Notes: generated from the sequence alone by a model not told the origin. A stretch of 64,000 bases of DNA from an uncultured Prevotellaceae bacterium (GCA_900313615.1 OMRP01000004.1:92808-156807); one strand, 5' to 3'. Numbered from the stretch's first letter, positions 1-8,873 are shown. Program-made: numbers and translations.

Positions 1-451
1 TATATCGTTTGTCTACCAGTCCGCGAAAGGTCTCCTCCAAAGCATCGAGCAGAGAATGCTGTCCGCTGCCCGTCACCACGCCGATGGTCATGCCTTGTTC
101 TTGCAACCATGTCATTAATGCCACTACACCAGGCATTATTCTGGCTGGAGGACAGGCGGAGAAATAGTCGCATTTCACCTGATAAAGTTGCTGTGCCTCG
201 GCATCGGTCAGTTCACGATGCCATTGCTCCCGTGCCAACTGTCTGATGGTTTCCACGCCGCGCATGCCCTCGTAGCGGTAGGCGTCCTCCTCTCTCATGT
301 CCAGCCCGTTCTCACTCATGCTCCTGTGCCAGGAGTAGGCGTGGTTGGGCATCGAGTCGAAGAGAACGCCGTCCATATCGAAGAGCACGGCTTGGGGCGC
401 GAACCGCTCCAAGCCGTGTCGTTCCATATATGCTTTTACTGCATCGTCCAT
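1..451 (-). CDS. HAD-superfamily phosphatase (beta-phosphoglucomutase-like), 3' end cut by window edge
   Basis: The frame read on the minus strand from the ATG at 451 stays open to the window edge, so the C-terminus is missing. The N-terminal part shows the HAD nucleophile motif FDMDGVLFDS (about residues 24-33), then a helical cap region and the second HAD motif with T/S (VVTGSGQ). Such proteins are phosphohydrolases or phosphomutases acting on small sugar phosphates in the cytoplasm. Its ATG overlaps the pgi stop codon (TAATG, 1 nt shared), so the two are probably cotranslated, which fits a sugar-phosphate substrate. The exact substrate cannot be read from the sequence. Confidence 0.85.
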   Translation of the reverse strand, partial: MDDAVKAYMERHGLERFAPQAVLFDMDGVLFDSMPNHAYSWHRSMSENGLDMREEDAYRYEGMRGVETIRQLAREQWHRELTDAEAQQLYQVKCDYFSACPPARIMPGVVALMTWLQEQGMTIGVVTGSGQHSLLDALEETFRGLVDKRY

Positions 452-1806
452 TATCCTTCGTTGGCCAGCCGTTCTTTGATGGCCTTGCTATCGGCCTCGT
501 AGCCAGGTTTGTCGAGCAGGGCGAACATGTTTTTCTTATATGCCTCCACACCTGGCTGGTTGAAGGGATTCACGCCGAGAACGTTGCCACTGATGCCACA
601 GGCGATCTCGAAGAAATAGATGAGCTGTCCGATGTAATACTCATTCAGTTTGGGCACGGCGATGCGGATATTGGGCACACCACCGTCGACATGGGCCAGA
701 CGGGTACCTAACTCAGCCATTTTGTTCACCTCGTCTACACGCTTTCCTGCGAGGAAATTCAGGCCGTCGAGGTTCTCTTCATCCTCGGGGAAGAGCAATT
801 TGCGGTTGGGCTCTTCAATACTGATGACAGTCTCAAAGATGGTGCGCTCGCCTTCCTGAATCCATTGACCCATGGAGTGCAGGTCGGTGGTGAAATCGCA
901 GGATGCGGGGAAGATGCCTTTCTGTTCCTTGCCCTCGCTCTCTCCGTAGAGCTGTTTCCACCACTCGCTGATGAAATGCAGTTTGGGCTGGTAGTTCACC
1001 ATGATCTCAATTTTCTTGCCAGCGCCATAGAGGGCGTTGCGAACGGCGGCATATTGGGCAGCAGGGTTCTCGTCGAAAGCCACGTCCTTGCTACAGGCTT
1101 TCTCCATGTCTTGGGCACCGGCCACCAATTGTTTGATGTCGAAACCAGCGCAGGCGATGGGTAGCAGGCCCACTGGTGTGAGCACTGAGAAACGGCCACC
1201 TACATTGTCGGGGATGATAAAGCTAGTGTAACCCTCCTTGTCGGCACAAGTGCGTGCGGCACCTCGCTTGGCATCGGTGATAGCCACGATTACCTTCTTC
1301 GCTTCCTCCTTGCCACGTTGGGCTTCACATTGTTTCTTCAGTAGGCGGAAGGTGAGTGCGGTCTCTGTCGTGGTGCCTGACTTTGAGATGTTAATCACAC
1401 CGAATTTTTTATCGCTGAGGTATTCGGTCAATTCGCTCAGATAGTCTTCGCCGATGTTGTTGCCTGCGAAAAGGATAGTGGGGTTCTTGCAATCGCGCTG
1501 AAGCCAAGAAAACGAGTTGCCTAGGGCCTCTATCACGGCACGGGCACCGAGGTAACTGCCTCCGATGCCAGCCACTACCACAGCTTCGCAGTTGGCGCGG
1601 AGCACGTCGGCACAGGCTTGCACCTCATTTAAAAACTCGGGACTGATACTGCTGGGCAGGTGGAGCCAACCCAGGAAATCGTTACCAGGACAGGTGCCGG
1701 CTTCCAGAGCTTCCTGTGCGGCTTTCACTTGCGGTTCAAAACGCTTCACTGCGCCCTCGTCTAGGAATTGGGCGGCTTTCTTGATGTCTAATTGGATATT
1801 TTTCAT
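451..1806 (-). CDS. pgi: glucose-6-phosphate isomerase
   Basis: Interconverts glucose 6-phosphate and fructose 6-phosphate in glycolysis and gluconeogenesis. The 451-residue protein has the PGI signatures [10 protein letters not shown] (about residue 82), SKSGTTTET (about 139, sugar-phosphate loop) and [11 protein letters not shown]. The frame is open 48 codons further upstream, but I chose the ATG at 1806 because the extension has no PGI character and the family normally starts near the MKNIQL sequence. The gene is followed by the HAD phosphatase with a TAATG overlap. A good promoter lies at 1948-1979, giving a leader of about 135 nt. Confidence 0.95.
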   Translation of the reverse strand: MKNIQLDIKKAAQFLDEGAVKRFEPQVKAAQEALEAGTCPGNDFLGWLHLPSSISPEFLNEVQACADVLRANCEAVVVAGIGGSYLGARAVIEALGNSFSWLQRDCKNPTILFAGNNIGEDYLSELTEYLSDKKFGVINISKSGTTTETALTFRLLKKQCEAQRGKEEAKKVIVAITDAKRGAARTCADKEGYTSFIIPDNVGGRFSVLTPVGLLPIACAGFDIKQLVAGAQDMEKACSKDVAFDENPAAQYAAVRNALYGAGKKIEIMVNYQPKLHFISEWWKQLYGESEGKEQKGIFPASCDFTTDLHSMGQWIQEGERTIFETVISIEEPNRKLLFPEDEENLDGLNFLAGKRVDEVNKMAELGTRLAHVDGGVPNIRIAVPKLNEYYIGQLIYFFEIACGISGNVLGVNPFNQPGVEAYKKNMFALLDKPGYEADSKAIKERLANEG

Positions 1807-1947
1807 CGTTGTGGATATTGTTGTTTTTCCTATGTCGGCAGAAGATTGGGCGTTGGTGCCATGTAATGGCTGTCCGTCACCCTTCAGCAAGGCCTTGCTT
1901 TGTAGTTTGTCGGTGTCTCTGATGTCCATGGTATAAATAATTATTTG

Positions 1948-1979
1948 CAAAGTTACTATTTCTTTCTAACAACACCAAA
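1948..1979 (-). promoter_or_regulatory. Bacteroidetes promoter of pgi
   Basis: Read on the minus strand this is TTTG (1979-1976), a 20-nt spacer and TAACTTTG (1955-1948), matching the Bacteroidetes primary-sigma consensus. Transcription should begin near 1941, leaving a 5' leader of roughly 135 nt before pgi. Confidence 0.7.
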
Positions 1980-1989
1980 TGAGTTCTTA

Positions 1990-2062
1990 AGTTTTTGAGT
2001 TTTTTAGTTTTTTTAGTTTGTGAGTTTATTAGTTTGTGAGTTATTGAGTTTATGAGTTTAAA
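1990..2062. repeat. AT-rich simple-sequence tract
   Basis: Imperfect repetition of the unit gagttt with t-runs and agtttgtgag, lying upstream of pgi and of the divergent lipoprotein gene. No coding signal. The rest of 1807-2268 holds only the two promoters and the 5' leaders. Confidence 0.6.
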
Positions 2063-2143
2063 AGTAATCTGCCAACGAAAATAGTGAAATTTGAGAAATC
2101 CTTTCTCTTTATTCCTTTTTGTTATATTTTTGTCAATTCTTTT

Positions 2144-2174
2144 TTTGTGCAATATGTAAAAAGATGTATCTTTG
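2144..2174 (+). promoter_or_regulatory. Bacteroidetes promoter of the 2269 lipoprotein gene
   Basis: TTTG at 2144-2147, a 19-nt spacer, TATCTTTG at 2167-2174. The predicted start is near 2180, so the leader is about 88 nt. Confidence 0.75.
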
Positions 2175-2268
2175 CAGCCGATTCGATAATAAGCCTTTTG
2201 GGTATGTTCCAAAGGTATGTTTATAATAGAAGCAACACAATAATATAAACAACAATTATTTCTAAACA

Positions 2269-2688
2269 ATGAAGAGATTTTTGATTTGGATGTTTGCTGC
2301 CATCCTTACCTGCGGCACTGTGACTGTGTTCACATCTTGTAATGAAGATGACGTGGAAGAATTCATTACTAAACTTACCTTGGTGGGAACTTGGAATGTT
2401 TCTGTTTCTTCTTCACCTGCTCTTCCTGGAGATGCTAGCTTAGGGCTCGGAGAAACCATCACTTTCAATTCTAATGGAACTTTCGAGAACAGCCATGGAG
2501 AAACTGGAAGTTGGGCTATGAATGGTTGGAAAATAACAATCAAGGGTTCGGAGGGTTACACTCTGACTTACAACATCCATGAAGATTATACACCTTCACG
2601 AGTGGTGATGGATTCCGATGTGGTTTTGGAAGGCATGAACAACAAATACCATGTCACCGTTGTCCTTAGCAAGGTGAACTCAAAATAA
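2269..2688 (+). CDS. putative lipoprotein, lipocalin-like
   Basis: A 139-residue protein with a lipoprotein signal peptide ending in a lipobox (FTSC, Cys at about residue 24). The Cys is followed by NEDDVEE, an acidic stretch of the kind that directs Bacteroidetes lipoproteins to the cell surface. The rest has the alternating pattern of small lipocalin-like proteins (LVGTWNVS near the start, GSWAMNGWKITI in the middle), but I cannot assign a ligand. Monocistronic: it has its own promoter at 2144-2174 and a hairpin at 2723-2753 after the stop. Confidence 0.75.
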   Translation: MKRFLIWMFAAILTCGTVTVFTSCNEDDVEEFITKLTLVGTWNVSVSSSPALPGDASLGLGETITFNSNGTFENSHGETGSWAMNGWKITIKGSEGYTLTYNIHEDYTPSRVVMDSDVVLEGMNNKYHVTVVLSKVNSK

Positions 2689-2722
2689 AGTTTCTCATCA
2701 CTTACATTTCTTACATAAAACG

Positions 2723-2753
2723 CCGCCGCTGCAAGTCCTACTTACAGCGGCGG
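2723..2753. terminator. hairpin terminator between convergent genes
   Basis: A perfect 9-bp GC arm (ccgccgctg 2723-2731, cagcggcgg 2745-2753), extended inward by caag/ctta with one mismatch. On the minus strand it is followed by GCGTTTTATG, so it probably ends the lysS-gpsA transcript and may also stop the lipoprotein transcript from the other side. Confidence 0.75.
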
Positions 2754-2799
2754 TGATGTGTTATGGGGGTTAGAAGTTCCTCTGGGAGGGTTGGGTATA

Positions 2800-3795
2800 C
2801 TATCTGAACGAGTCGGTGAGCAATTTGATTTCCACCTGAGGAGAGATGCGCTCGTAGAGGATATTATACACAGCGTCGAGGATAGGCATGTTCACATGCA
2901 TGCGACGATTGATTTCTTTCATACATTTCGTTCCGAAGAAACCTTCGGCTATCATTTCCATTTCTATCTGCGCACTCTTCACGCTATAGCCTTTGCCAAT
3001 CATCGTGCCAAAAACGCGGTTGCGTGAGAAATTGCTGTAGCCAGTGACCAAAAGGTCGCCCAGATACACCGAGTCGTAGATGTGGCGCTCCAATGGTTGT
3101 ACGGCGGTGAGGAAACGTTGCATCTCTTGCACGGCGTTCGACATGAGCACGGCTTGGAAATTATCGCCGTATTTCAAACCGCTGCAGATGCCAGCGGCAA
3201 TGGCATACACATTCTTCAGCACCGACGAATATTCGATGCCCAGCACGTCGGTTGAGGTCTTCGTCTTGATGAAACTGCTGGAGAGTACTTGTGTGAAAGC
3301 CTGTGCCTTCTCTTCGTCGGCACACCCCACAGTAAGGTACGACAGACGTTCCAACGCAACCTCCTCGGCATGCGAGGGACCGCCAATGCAAGCAAGGTTG
3401 GAATAGGGAACATCGTACACCTGATGGAAATATTCCGAACACACGAGGTTCTCATCGGGCACGATGCCTTTGATGGCCGTCACAATGAATTTCTCCTTGA
3501 TGCGTGTGCGCAATTTCCTCAGATGGTTTTTCAGGTAGGGCGACGGAGTGACAAACACCAACGTGTCGTATTGTTGCACAATCTTATTGATGTCGCTTGA
3601 GAAAAATATCTCGTCGGTGTCGAAGTGAACGCTTGTCAGATAGGCTGGGTTGTGTGACATTCGGCGGAAGTCCTCGATACGGTCATCCCTACGCATATAC
3701 CATCCTATGTGGTGGGTATGCCCCACCACGATTTTGGCTATTGCCGTAGCCCAGCTACCGCCGCCAATGATGGCTATTTTTCCGCAGTCGTACAA
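2800..3795 (-). CDS. gpsA: NAD(P)H-dependent glycerol-3-phosphate dehydrogenase
   Basis: Reduces dihydroxyacetone phosphate to sn-glycerol 3-phosphate for phospholipid synthesis in the cytoplasm. The 331-residue protein begins with a Rossmann nucleotide loop (AIIGGGSWATAIAK, residues 8-21) and has the family markers TAIKGIVPDEN, GGPSHAEEV and SVLKNVYAIAAG, the last with the catalytic Lys. Length is normal. It starts 74 nt downstream of lysS on the same strand and is probably cotranscribed with it. Confidence 0.95.
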   Translation of the reverse strand: MYDCGKIAIIGGGSWATAIAKIVVGHTHHIGWYMRRDDRIEDFRRMSHNPAYLTSVHFDTDEIFFSSDINKIVQQYDTLVFVTPSPYLKNHLRKLRTRIKEKFIVTAIKGIVPDENLVCSEYFHQVYDVPYSNLACIGGPSHAEEVALERLSYLTVGCADEEKAQAFTQVLSSSFIKTKTSTDVLGIEYSSVLKNVYAIAAGICSGLKYGDNFQAVLMSNAVQEMQRFLTAVQPLERHIYDSVYLGDLLVTGYSNFSRNRVFGTMIGKGYSVKSAQIEMEMIAEGFFGTKCMKEINRRMHVNMPILDAVYNILYERISPQVEIKLLTDSFR

Positions 3796-3869
3796 GTTTA
3801 CGGTTTATGGTTTAGGGCTTAGTGCTTGGAATTTGTTTATTAGACCATAGAACACTAAACCCTCTATCC

Positions 3870-5594
3870 TCAACATTTGTCAATCCACTCCTGTATTTCC
3901 GCCACAGAAGGCTTTTGCATGTCAAGTTTATACTTCTTCACGATGTCGCCAATCTTCTGTTGCAGTCCTTGGGCCTTCTCGTCTTTGATGTTGCTCACCA
4001 TGTTGAAGCCCGCTTTACGCAGCACGGGCACCCACTGCTCGTCCACGCCGATGGCAGCCCATTCCTCTACGCTGCTCTGTGGAATCTTCTTTTCTGGTTT
4101 CATCTGTGGGAAGAACAGCACCTCTTGGATGAAGGTCTTGCCCGTCATGAGCATAACCAAACGGTCGATGCCGATGCCGATGCCGCTAGTTGGCGGCATG
4201 CCATATTGCAAGGCGCGTAGGAAATCCTGGTCGATAATCATTGCCTCGTCGTCGCCCTTGTCGGCCAGTCGCATCTGTTCCTGGAAACGCTCCTCTTGGT
4301 CTATGGGGTCGTTCAGCTCACTGTAGGCGTTGGCCAATTCCTTGCCGTTTACCATCAGTTCGAAGCGTTCGGTCAGACCAGGTTTTGAACGATGCATCTT
4401 CGTCAGAGGGCTCATCTCCACGGGATAGTCGGTGATGAACGTGGGCTGGATGAACGTGCCCTCGCAGAATTCGCCGAACAACTCGTCGATGAGCTTTCCT
4501 TTGCCCATCGTCTCGTCCACCTCCATGCCTTTTGACAGGCAGAACGCGCGTATCTCTTCTTCGCTCTTGCCCTCACAGTCGAATCCTGTTTTTTCCTTGA
4601 TGGCATCAAGGATGGGCAGACGGCGATAGGGCGCTTTGAAGGAAATGATGTTGCCGTCTACCTCACGCTCTGCCGTGCCGTTCACGGCGATACAGATGGT
4701 CTCCAACAGTTTTTCGGTGAACGACATCATCCAGTTATAGTCCTTATATTGTACGTACAGTTCCATGCACGTAAATTCAGGGTTGTGATTGCGGTCCATG
4801 CCCTCGTTGCGGAAGTTCTTTCCTATCTCGTACACGCCTTCGAAACCGCCCACAATGAGTCGTTTCAAGTACAACTCAGTGGCGATACGCATATACATGT
4901 CTTGGTCGAGGGCGTTGAAGTGGGTGATGAACGGACGGGCACTGGCACCACCGGCAATCATCTGCAAGGTGGGTGTCTCCACCTCGGTATATCCAGCCTC
5001 GTCGAGCACACGGCGCATGGTGCGCAACACGGTGGCGCGCTGCAGGAACGTGTCTTTCACGCCTTCATTTACCACGAGGTCCACATAACGCTGACGGTAA
5101 CGCAGTTCAGGATCGTCAAATTTGTCGTAGGCCACACCATCCTTGTATTTCACGATGGGCAGGGGCTTGAGGCTCTTCGCCAAAAGCGTCAACTCTTTGG
5201 CGTGAACACTGATTTCACCGGTTTGTGTGCGGAATACAAATCCTTTTACACCGATGAAGTCGCCGATATCCATCAACCGTTTAAATACGGTGTTATACAT
5301 CTCTTTGTTGTCATCGGGACAAATATCGTCGCGGGTGATATACACCTGGATACGTCCTTTTGAGTCTTGCAATTCGGCAAACGAGGCTTTGCCCATAACG
5401 CGGCGGCTCATCAAACGGCCTGCGATACTCACCTCGCGTTGAGGAGCATCGTCACTAAACTGTTCGCGTATGTCAGTGGAAAAGGCATTGGTGGGGTATT
5501 CAGCGGCGGGGTAGGGGTCGATGCCCATGTTACGCAACTCCTGCAGACTCTGTCTGCGTCCTATCTCCTGCTCGCTCAATTCTAAGATATTCAT
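3870..5594 (-). CDS. lysS: lysine--tRNA ligase (class II)
   Basis: Charges tRNA-Lys. The 574-residue protein has an N-terminal OB-fold anticodon domain (about residues 55-160) and a class II catalytic domain with motif 2 ([10 protein letters not shown]) and motif 3 ([15 protein letters not shown], about 470-485). Bacterial LysRS is usually near 500 residues; here about 70 extra residues follow motif 3, rich in charged helices and ending EWIDKC. I believe this tail is common in Bacteroidales but its role is unknown. A consensus promoter sits 33 nt upstream within a repeated cassette. Confidence 0.96.
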   Translation of the reverse strand: MNILELSEQEIGRRQSLQELRNMGIDPYPAAEYPTNAFSTDIREQFSDDAPQREVSIAGRLMSRRVMGKASFAELQDSKGRIQVYITRDDICPDDNKEMYNTVFKRLMDIGDFIGVKGFVFRTQTGEISVHAKELTLLAKSLKPLPIVKYKDGVAYDKFDDPELRYRQRYVDLVVNEGVKDTFLQRATVLRTMRRVLDEAGYTEVETPTLQMIAGGASARPFITHFNALDQDMYMRIATELYLKRLIVGGFEGVYEIGKNFRNEGMDRNHNPEFTCMELYVQYKDYNWMMSFTEKLLETICIAVNGTAEREVDGNIISFKAPYRRLPILDAIKEKTGFDCEGKSEEEIRAFCLSKGMEVDETMGKGKLIDELFGEFCEGTFIQPTFITDYPVEMSPLTKMHRSKPGLTERFELMVNGKELANAYSELNDPIDQEERFQEQMRLADKGDDEAMIIDQDFLRALQYGMPPTSGIGIGIDRLVMLMTGKTFIQEVLFFPQMKPEKKIPQSSVEEWAAIGVDEQWVPVLRKAGFNMVSNIKDEKAQGLQQKIGDIVKKYKLDMQKPSVAEIQEWIDKC

Positions 5595-5626
5595 AATAAT
5601 TTTGTCCTTTTACTTCTTTGATGCTG

Positions 5627-5657
5627 CAAAGTTACGTAAAATCGAGTGCAGAACAAA
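5627..5657 (-). promoter_or_regulatory. promoter of lysS
   Basis: On the minus strand: TTTG (5657-5654), a 19-nt spacer, TAACTTTG (5634-5627). An AT palindrome (aaataaac/gtttattt, about 5656-5675) lies directly upstream and overlaps the -33 box. Confidence 0.75.
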
Positions 5658-5803
5658 ATAAACTTGTTTATTTTTTATGCCGAGATGGAGTAACTTATCG
5701 AAAGTTACGTAAAATCTAGTGCAGAATACGATTTAGTCCTTAAGCGGACAAAATCTTCTAAACTTATTTTTTATGCCGAGATGGAGTAACTTATGCAAAG
5801 TTA
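5628..5803 (-). repeat. duplicated promoter cassette upstream of lysS
   Basis: Two direct copies of a unit beginning aaagttacgtaaaat (5628 and 5703) and ending ttatgccgagatggagtaac (about 5675 and 5771). Unit 1 is about 73 bp and unit 2 about 97 bp because their middles differ. A third start of the unit (caaagtta, 5796-5803) follows. Only the gene-proximal copy keeps a full -33/-7 pair. The same architecture recurs upstream of the GH5 gene and lptD. Confidence 0.7.
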
Positions 5804-5840
5804 CTGAAAAACTTTCGAAAAATAATCGAATGATTTATTT

Positions 5841-7205
5841 CTACTGCTTGACAAATTTTTTGCCATTTTTTAGGTAAATGCCAGCAGGAAGATTGCATAG
5901 GTTGGACATTTCCGAAACCTTCATACCTTGTAGGTTATAGATGGTGGGAGAGGTGGTCTGTATGTCAGATGGTGTCTCATCAATGCCCGTTTGGTCTTGT
6001 CGGGGATAGATCTCGTTGATGCCTTCCATGGCATAAGTGCAATAGATGGAACGGTTGGAACGGTTGATGAGCGTCATGATGCCCTTGGTGCCCCCTTGGT
6101 TGGCCACGTTGATGTCCCAAACGTAAGGAGCCATGCCACCAAGTTCTTTGCATAGTCGGTGCAATTCGCGATAATGCGCCTTGATGGACGCATTGTGCTT
6201 CTCTTGGCTCTCACCGGCGATATTGGAGATGTTGCGCCAATTGGCACCAAACTCACCAATGATCACGGGAATGCCTTTGTCCACGAAATGGGTCTTCATC
6301 TTCATCAGCTGACTCTTCATATCCTCCTCTTCTCCCCAAGTGGCATTGTGTTGCGACCCTGGCTGGTGGTTGCCTTCACCCCAGTAATAAAACACCTTTC
6401 CCCAACTCTCGTCCTTCTCCATTCCCCAAAACTGCCACGGATTATAATAATGTACTTCTATCATCAGTCGCCCTTCCGCTGTATCCTCCGGCATGTTGTC
6501 CTTCATGAAGTTGCAGGTGTGGTCGATGTTGGTCGAAGGACCTTGTACCACGAGCACACGCTGGGCATTGTTGCCACCCGTGGCGCGCACGGCGTTGATG
6601 AACACTTGTTCGTATTGCACCAGATTGTAAGTGGCGTTCAGGTTATCTGCGTTGGGCTCGTTCAGACCAGCAAAGAGAAGGTGCTCGTCATAGTCCTGGA
6701 AGGCCGTGGCTATCTGTGTCCAAAGGGTGTGTAGGATGTTCTTGTTGTTGTTGATGGTGTTCACGTCGGTGTCGGCGATGTGGTTTTCCAACCATCCACC
6801 ATCCCAATGATCGTTGATAATGACATAGAGCCCATCGTTGATACAGTAGTCCACAATTTCTTTCACGCGAGCTATCCATTGTGCGTCGATGGTGTAGGTG
6901 GACGCATCGGAGATATGTCCCATCACCCAGGCGCATGGGATGCGTACCGACTTGAAACCCATCGACTTCACGTAATCGATGATTTCCTGTGTGGTCTTCG
7001 TCTGCTGCCACCAGGTTTCAGTGCCCAAACCACCTTTGTTGGTGAAGTTGTTCGCGTTGTTGCCGGCTTCCATCGTGTTGCCAAGGTTCCATCCAGGAGC
7101 CATCTCTTCAATCATCTGGTTAACGGTTTTGTCGAAACCTGTCTGTGCCTGTGCTATCATTGCAGTCAGCAATAGTAGTATAATACTTGCTATTTTCTTG
7201 ATCAT
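5841..7205 (-). CDS. secreted glycoside hydrolase family 5 endoglucanase-like enzyme with type IX-like C-terminal tail
   Basis: Predicted to cleave beta-1,4-linked glucan or a related plant polysaccharide outside the cell. The ATG at 7205 gives 454 residues beginning with a signal peptide (KKIASIILLLLTAMIAQAQ); the open frame upstream of it contains the promoters and is not used. GH5 markers: GWNLGNTME near the mature N-terminus, NDHWDGGW (about 133), the acid/base in GLNEPN (about 182) and the nucleophile in IIGEFGANW (about 317). The last 40 residues (IYNLQGMKV, then LPAGIYLKNGKKF) resemble a type IX sorting domain, matching sprA in this window. Two consensus promoters precede it. Confidence 0.9.
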   Translation of the reverse strand: MIKKIASIILLLLTAMIAQAQTGFDKTVNQMIEEMAPGWNLGNTMEAGNNANNFTNKGGLGTETWWQQTKTTQEIIDYVKSMGFKSVRIPCAWVMGHISDASTYTIDAQWIARVKEIVDYCINDGLYVIINDHWDGGWLENHIADTDVNTINNNKNILHTLWTQIATAFQDYDEHLLFAGLNEPNADNLNATYNLVQYEQVFINAVRATGGNNAQRVLVVQGPSTNIDHTCNFMKDNMPEDTAEGRLMIEVHYYNPWQFWGMEKDESWGKVFYYWGEGNHQPGSQHNATWGEEEDMKSQLMKMKTHFVDKGIPVIIGEFGANWRNISNIAGESQEKHNASIKAHYRELHRLCKELGGMAPYVWDINVANQGGTKGIMTLINRSNRSIYCTYAMEGINEIYPRQDQTGIDETPSDIQTTSPTIYNLQGMKVSEMSNLCNLPAGIYLKNGKKFVKQ

Positions 7206-7228
7206 GGTTGTAGTGTAGATTGTTTTTG

Positions 7229-7259
7229 CAAAGATAGTGCAAGTTGAGAGAAGTACAAA
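7229..7259 (-). promoter_or_regulatory. proximal promoter of the GH5 gene
   Basis: On the minus strand: TTTG (7259-7256), a 19-nt spacer, TATCTTTG (7236-7229). Start near 7222, leader about 17 nt. Confidence 0.75.
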
Positions 7260-7310
7260 ATGAAAAATTCTTTTTTTCATTTTTACTTCCGAAACGCCGC
7301 CTATTTTATG

Positions 7311-7341
7311 CAAAGATAGTGCAAGTTGAGAGAAGTACAAA
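7311..7341 (-). promoter_or_regulatory. distal promoter copy of the GH5 gene
   Basis: Identical in layout to the proximal one: TTTG (7341-7338), 19 nt, TATCTTTG (7318-7311), in the second copy of the tandem repeat. Confidence 0.7.
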
Positions 7342-7403
7342 ATGAAAAATTCTTTTTTTCATTTTTATTCCTGAAACGCCACCTATCTTTTCCAAATAAA
7401 ATG

Positions 7404-7411
7404 TATCTTTG
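7404..7411 (+). promoter_or_regulatory. -7 box for the 7434 gene
   Basis: TATCTTTG matches the -7 consensus 22 nt before the ATG. No TTTG is present at the expected -33 position, so this is a weaker call. Confidence 0.45.
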
Positions 7412-7433
7412 CATCATCATCCACTAAAAACTC

Positions 7434-8249
7434 ATGATTATGGAATTTTATTTCAAAAAATTATCTTTATTGTTAGGTTTTGGCTTGCTGTTCTCCTTGT
7501 CTTTCTCCCTATCATCCTGTGGTGATGACGATGATGAAGGTGGTGGAAGTAGTGATGAGAATCCCCCCTTCGAGATAATTACGGTCAATGGTGTGCCCTT
7601 CACCATGGTGCGTGTCGAGGGTGGCACGTTCCAAATGGGAGCGTCCGATGCTGAACCCGACGAGAATCCTCTCCACGATGTGAAACTCTCCGACTACTAC
7701 ATCGGACAAACCGAGGTGACGCAAGATTTATGGCAGGTGGTTATGGGCCATAATCCCTCTCGTTTCATAGAAGGCAAACGGCCGGTAGAAACGGTTAGTT
7801 GGAATGATTGTCTAGCATTCATCGCCAAACTCAACTTGCTCACGGGGAAGAACTTTCGTCTGCCTACCGAGGCGGAGTGGGAATATGCAGCCCGTGGCGG
7901 CAAGAAGAGCAAGGGATATATGTATGCAGGAAGCAACAATGCAAACGATGTGGCTTGGCATGAAGGCAATAGTGGCGACGAAACACATTTCGTGGCCCAC
8001 AAACAGGCCAACGAACTGGGCTTGTACGACATGAGTGGCAATGTGTGGGAGTGGTGTCAGGATTGGTACGACCCAAATTATTACTCCAGCTCTCCCTCTT
8101 CCAACCCGTGCAATACCGCGGCCTCGTCTACTCGCGTTGGCCGTGGCGGCAGTTGGTATGGTTATGATGGCAGTTGTAGGGTTGGCTATCGTGGCAGTTT
8201 CTCTTCAGGCGGAGCATATTACTATATTGGCCTCCGTCTCGCCAGATAG
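7434..8249 (+). CDS. SUMF1/FGE-family (formylglycine-generating enzyme-like) lipoprotein
   Basis: A 271-residue protein with a lipoprotein signal (lipobox LSSC, then GDDDDEGGG, an acidic surface-export-like tail) followed by a full FGE-sulfatase fold: FQMGASDAEPDENPLHDV, YYIGQTEVTQDLW, RLPTEAEWEYAARGG, MSGNVWEWCQDWY and GRGGSWYGYDGSCRVGYRG. True FGE enzymes convert a sulfatase Cys to formylglycine with two active-site Cys near the C-terminus. Here the region reads SCRVGYRG and lacks the usual pair, so a structural or other SUMF1-like role is as likely. ATG at 7434 or 7440 are both possible. A strong terminator follows. Confidence 0.85.
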   Translation: MIMEFYFKKLSLLLGFGLLFSLSFSLSSCGDDDDEGGGSSDENPPFEIITVNGVPFTMVRVEGGTFQMGASDAEPDENPLHDVKLSDYYIGQTEVTQDLWQVVMGHNPSRFIEGKRPVETVSWNDCLAFIAKLNLLTGKNFRLPTEAEWEYAARGGKKSKGYMYAGSNNANDVAWHEGNSGDETHFVAHKQANELGLYDMSGNVWEWCQDWYDPNYYSSSPSSNPCNTAASSTRVGRGGSWYGYDGSCRVGYRGSFSSGGAYYYIGLRLAR

Positions 8250-8323
8250 TCTTCAGACTTTACTTTGTAAAAAGAAAGGGCATTGGCGACGGCGTCGCTT
8301 CCATAATGTCACTTTCGCAAATC

Positions 8324-8350
8324 AAGGCTCACCTTCGGGTGGGCTTTTTT
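8324..8350 (+). terminator. rho-independent terminator
   Basis: Stem aaggctcacc with ggtgggcttt around a TTCG tetraloop, followed by a T run (8345-8350). One G-U wobble pair. It ends the 7434 transcript. Confidence 0.9.
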
Positions 8351-8420
8351 GCGCATATTAAAAATATGTCAATGTGTCGAAAAAAATATGTCCATCTGCT
8401 CAATTATCGGAAATAATGTT

Positions 8421-8428
8421 TATTTTTG
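8421..8428 (+). promoter_or_regulatory. -7 box of the men operon
   Basis: TATTTTTG, 22 nt before the menI ATG. No TTTG lies 19-21 nt upstream. It supports starting menI at 8451 rather than at the longer open frame. Confidence 0.5.
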
Positions 8429-8450
8429 CATTGGTTTTAACCATAATACT

Positions 8451-8873
8451 ATGGACGTAGAAAAAATCAGGGAAATTATCAACCGACAACCCAACCTGTC
8501 CACCGCCTTGGGTATGGAGTTTATCTCCACGCCCGACGATGACATGTGCATGGCCACTATGAAGGTCGACGAGCGTAACCGTCAGCCCTTCGGCTTTCTC
8601 AGCGGAGGAGCGTCTTTGGCTTTGGCCGAGAACTTGGCAGGAGTGGGTTCTTCGTCACTCTGTCCAGGGAAGATATGCGTCGGCATCAATGTCAGTGGCT
8701 CACACGTCAAGGCCGTGGCTGAAGGTGACACCGTGACAGCGTTGGCACGTCTTGTGCAGAAAGGAAAGACGCTTCATGTGTGGAATGTGGAGATTACCGA
8801 CAGTAAGGGACGTACCATCTCTGTGGTCAGCGTAACCAATTATATCATTTCTCCTAAAAAAGAATCACGATGA
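8451..8873 (+). CDS. menI: hotdog-fold thioesterase, probable 1,4-dihydroxy-2-naphthoyl-CoA hydrolase
   Basis: A 140-residue single-domain hotdog protein. The active-site segment RQPFGFLSGGASLALAE matches the YdiI/MenI type, with the conserved catalytic Glu in LAE; Ser replaces the His usually found before GGAS. MenI releases CoA from dihydroxynaphthoyl-CoA, the product of MenB. The function rests on fold and context: its stop overlaps the menF start by 4 nt (ATGA) and menD and menB follow. The frame extends upstream to 8349, but 8451 fits both the family length and the -7 box. Confidence 0.8.
   Translation: MDVEKIREIINRQPNLSTALGMEFISTPDDDMCMATMKVDERNRQPFGFLSGGASLALAENLAGVGSSSLCPGKICVGINVSGSHVKAVAEGDTVTALARLVQKGKTLHVWNVEITDSKGRTISVVSVTNYIISPKKESR

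Larger units (their letters stand above)
7227..7390 (-). repeat. 82-bp tandem duplication carrying a promoter
   Basis: Two nearly identical units offset by exactly 82 nt. Each has the promoter block (tgcaaagatagtgcaag), an AT palindrome (aaaatgaaaaa, then tttttcattttt) and a tail reading ttcc-gaaacgcc-cctat. The copies differ at only a few bases in the tail, so the duplication is recent or kept homogeneous. Confidence 0.8.

Noticed and set aside
1807-1950. 48-codon N-terminal extension of pgi
   Set aside because: No similarity in character to PGI, and the family start matches the ATG at 1806; the frame is merely open.
7206-7340. 45-codon N-terminal extension of the GH5 gene
   Set aside because: It overlaps the proximal promoter and part of the tandem repeat; a proper signal peptide starts at 7205.
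7227-7390. CRISPR or insertion-sequence ends
   Set aside because: Only two adjacent copies, no spacers, no transposase, no terminal inverted repeats; each unit is a promoter cassette.
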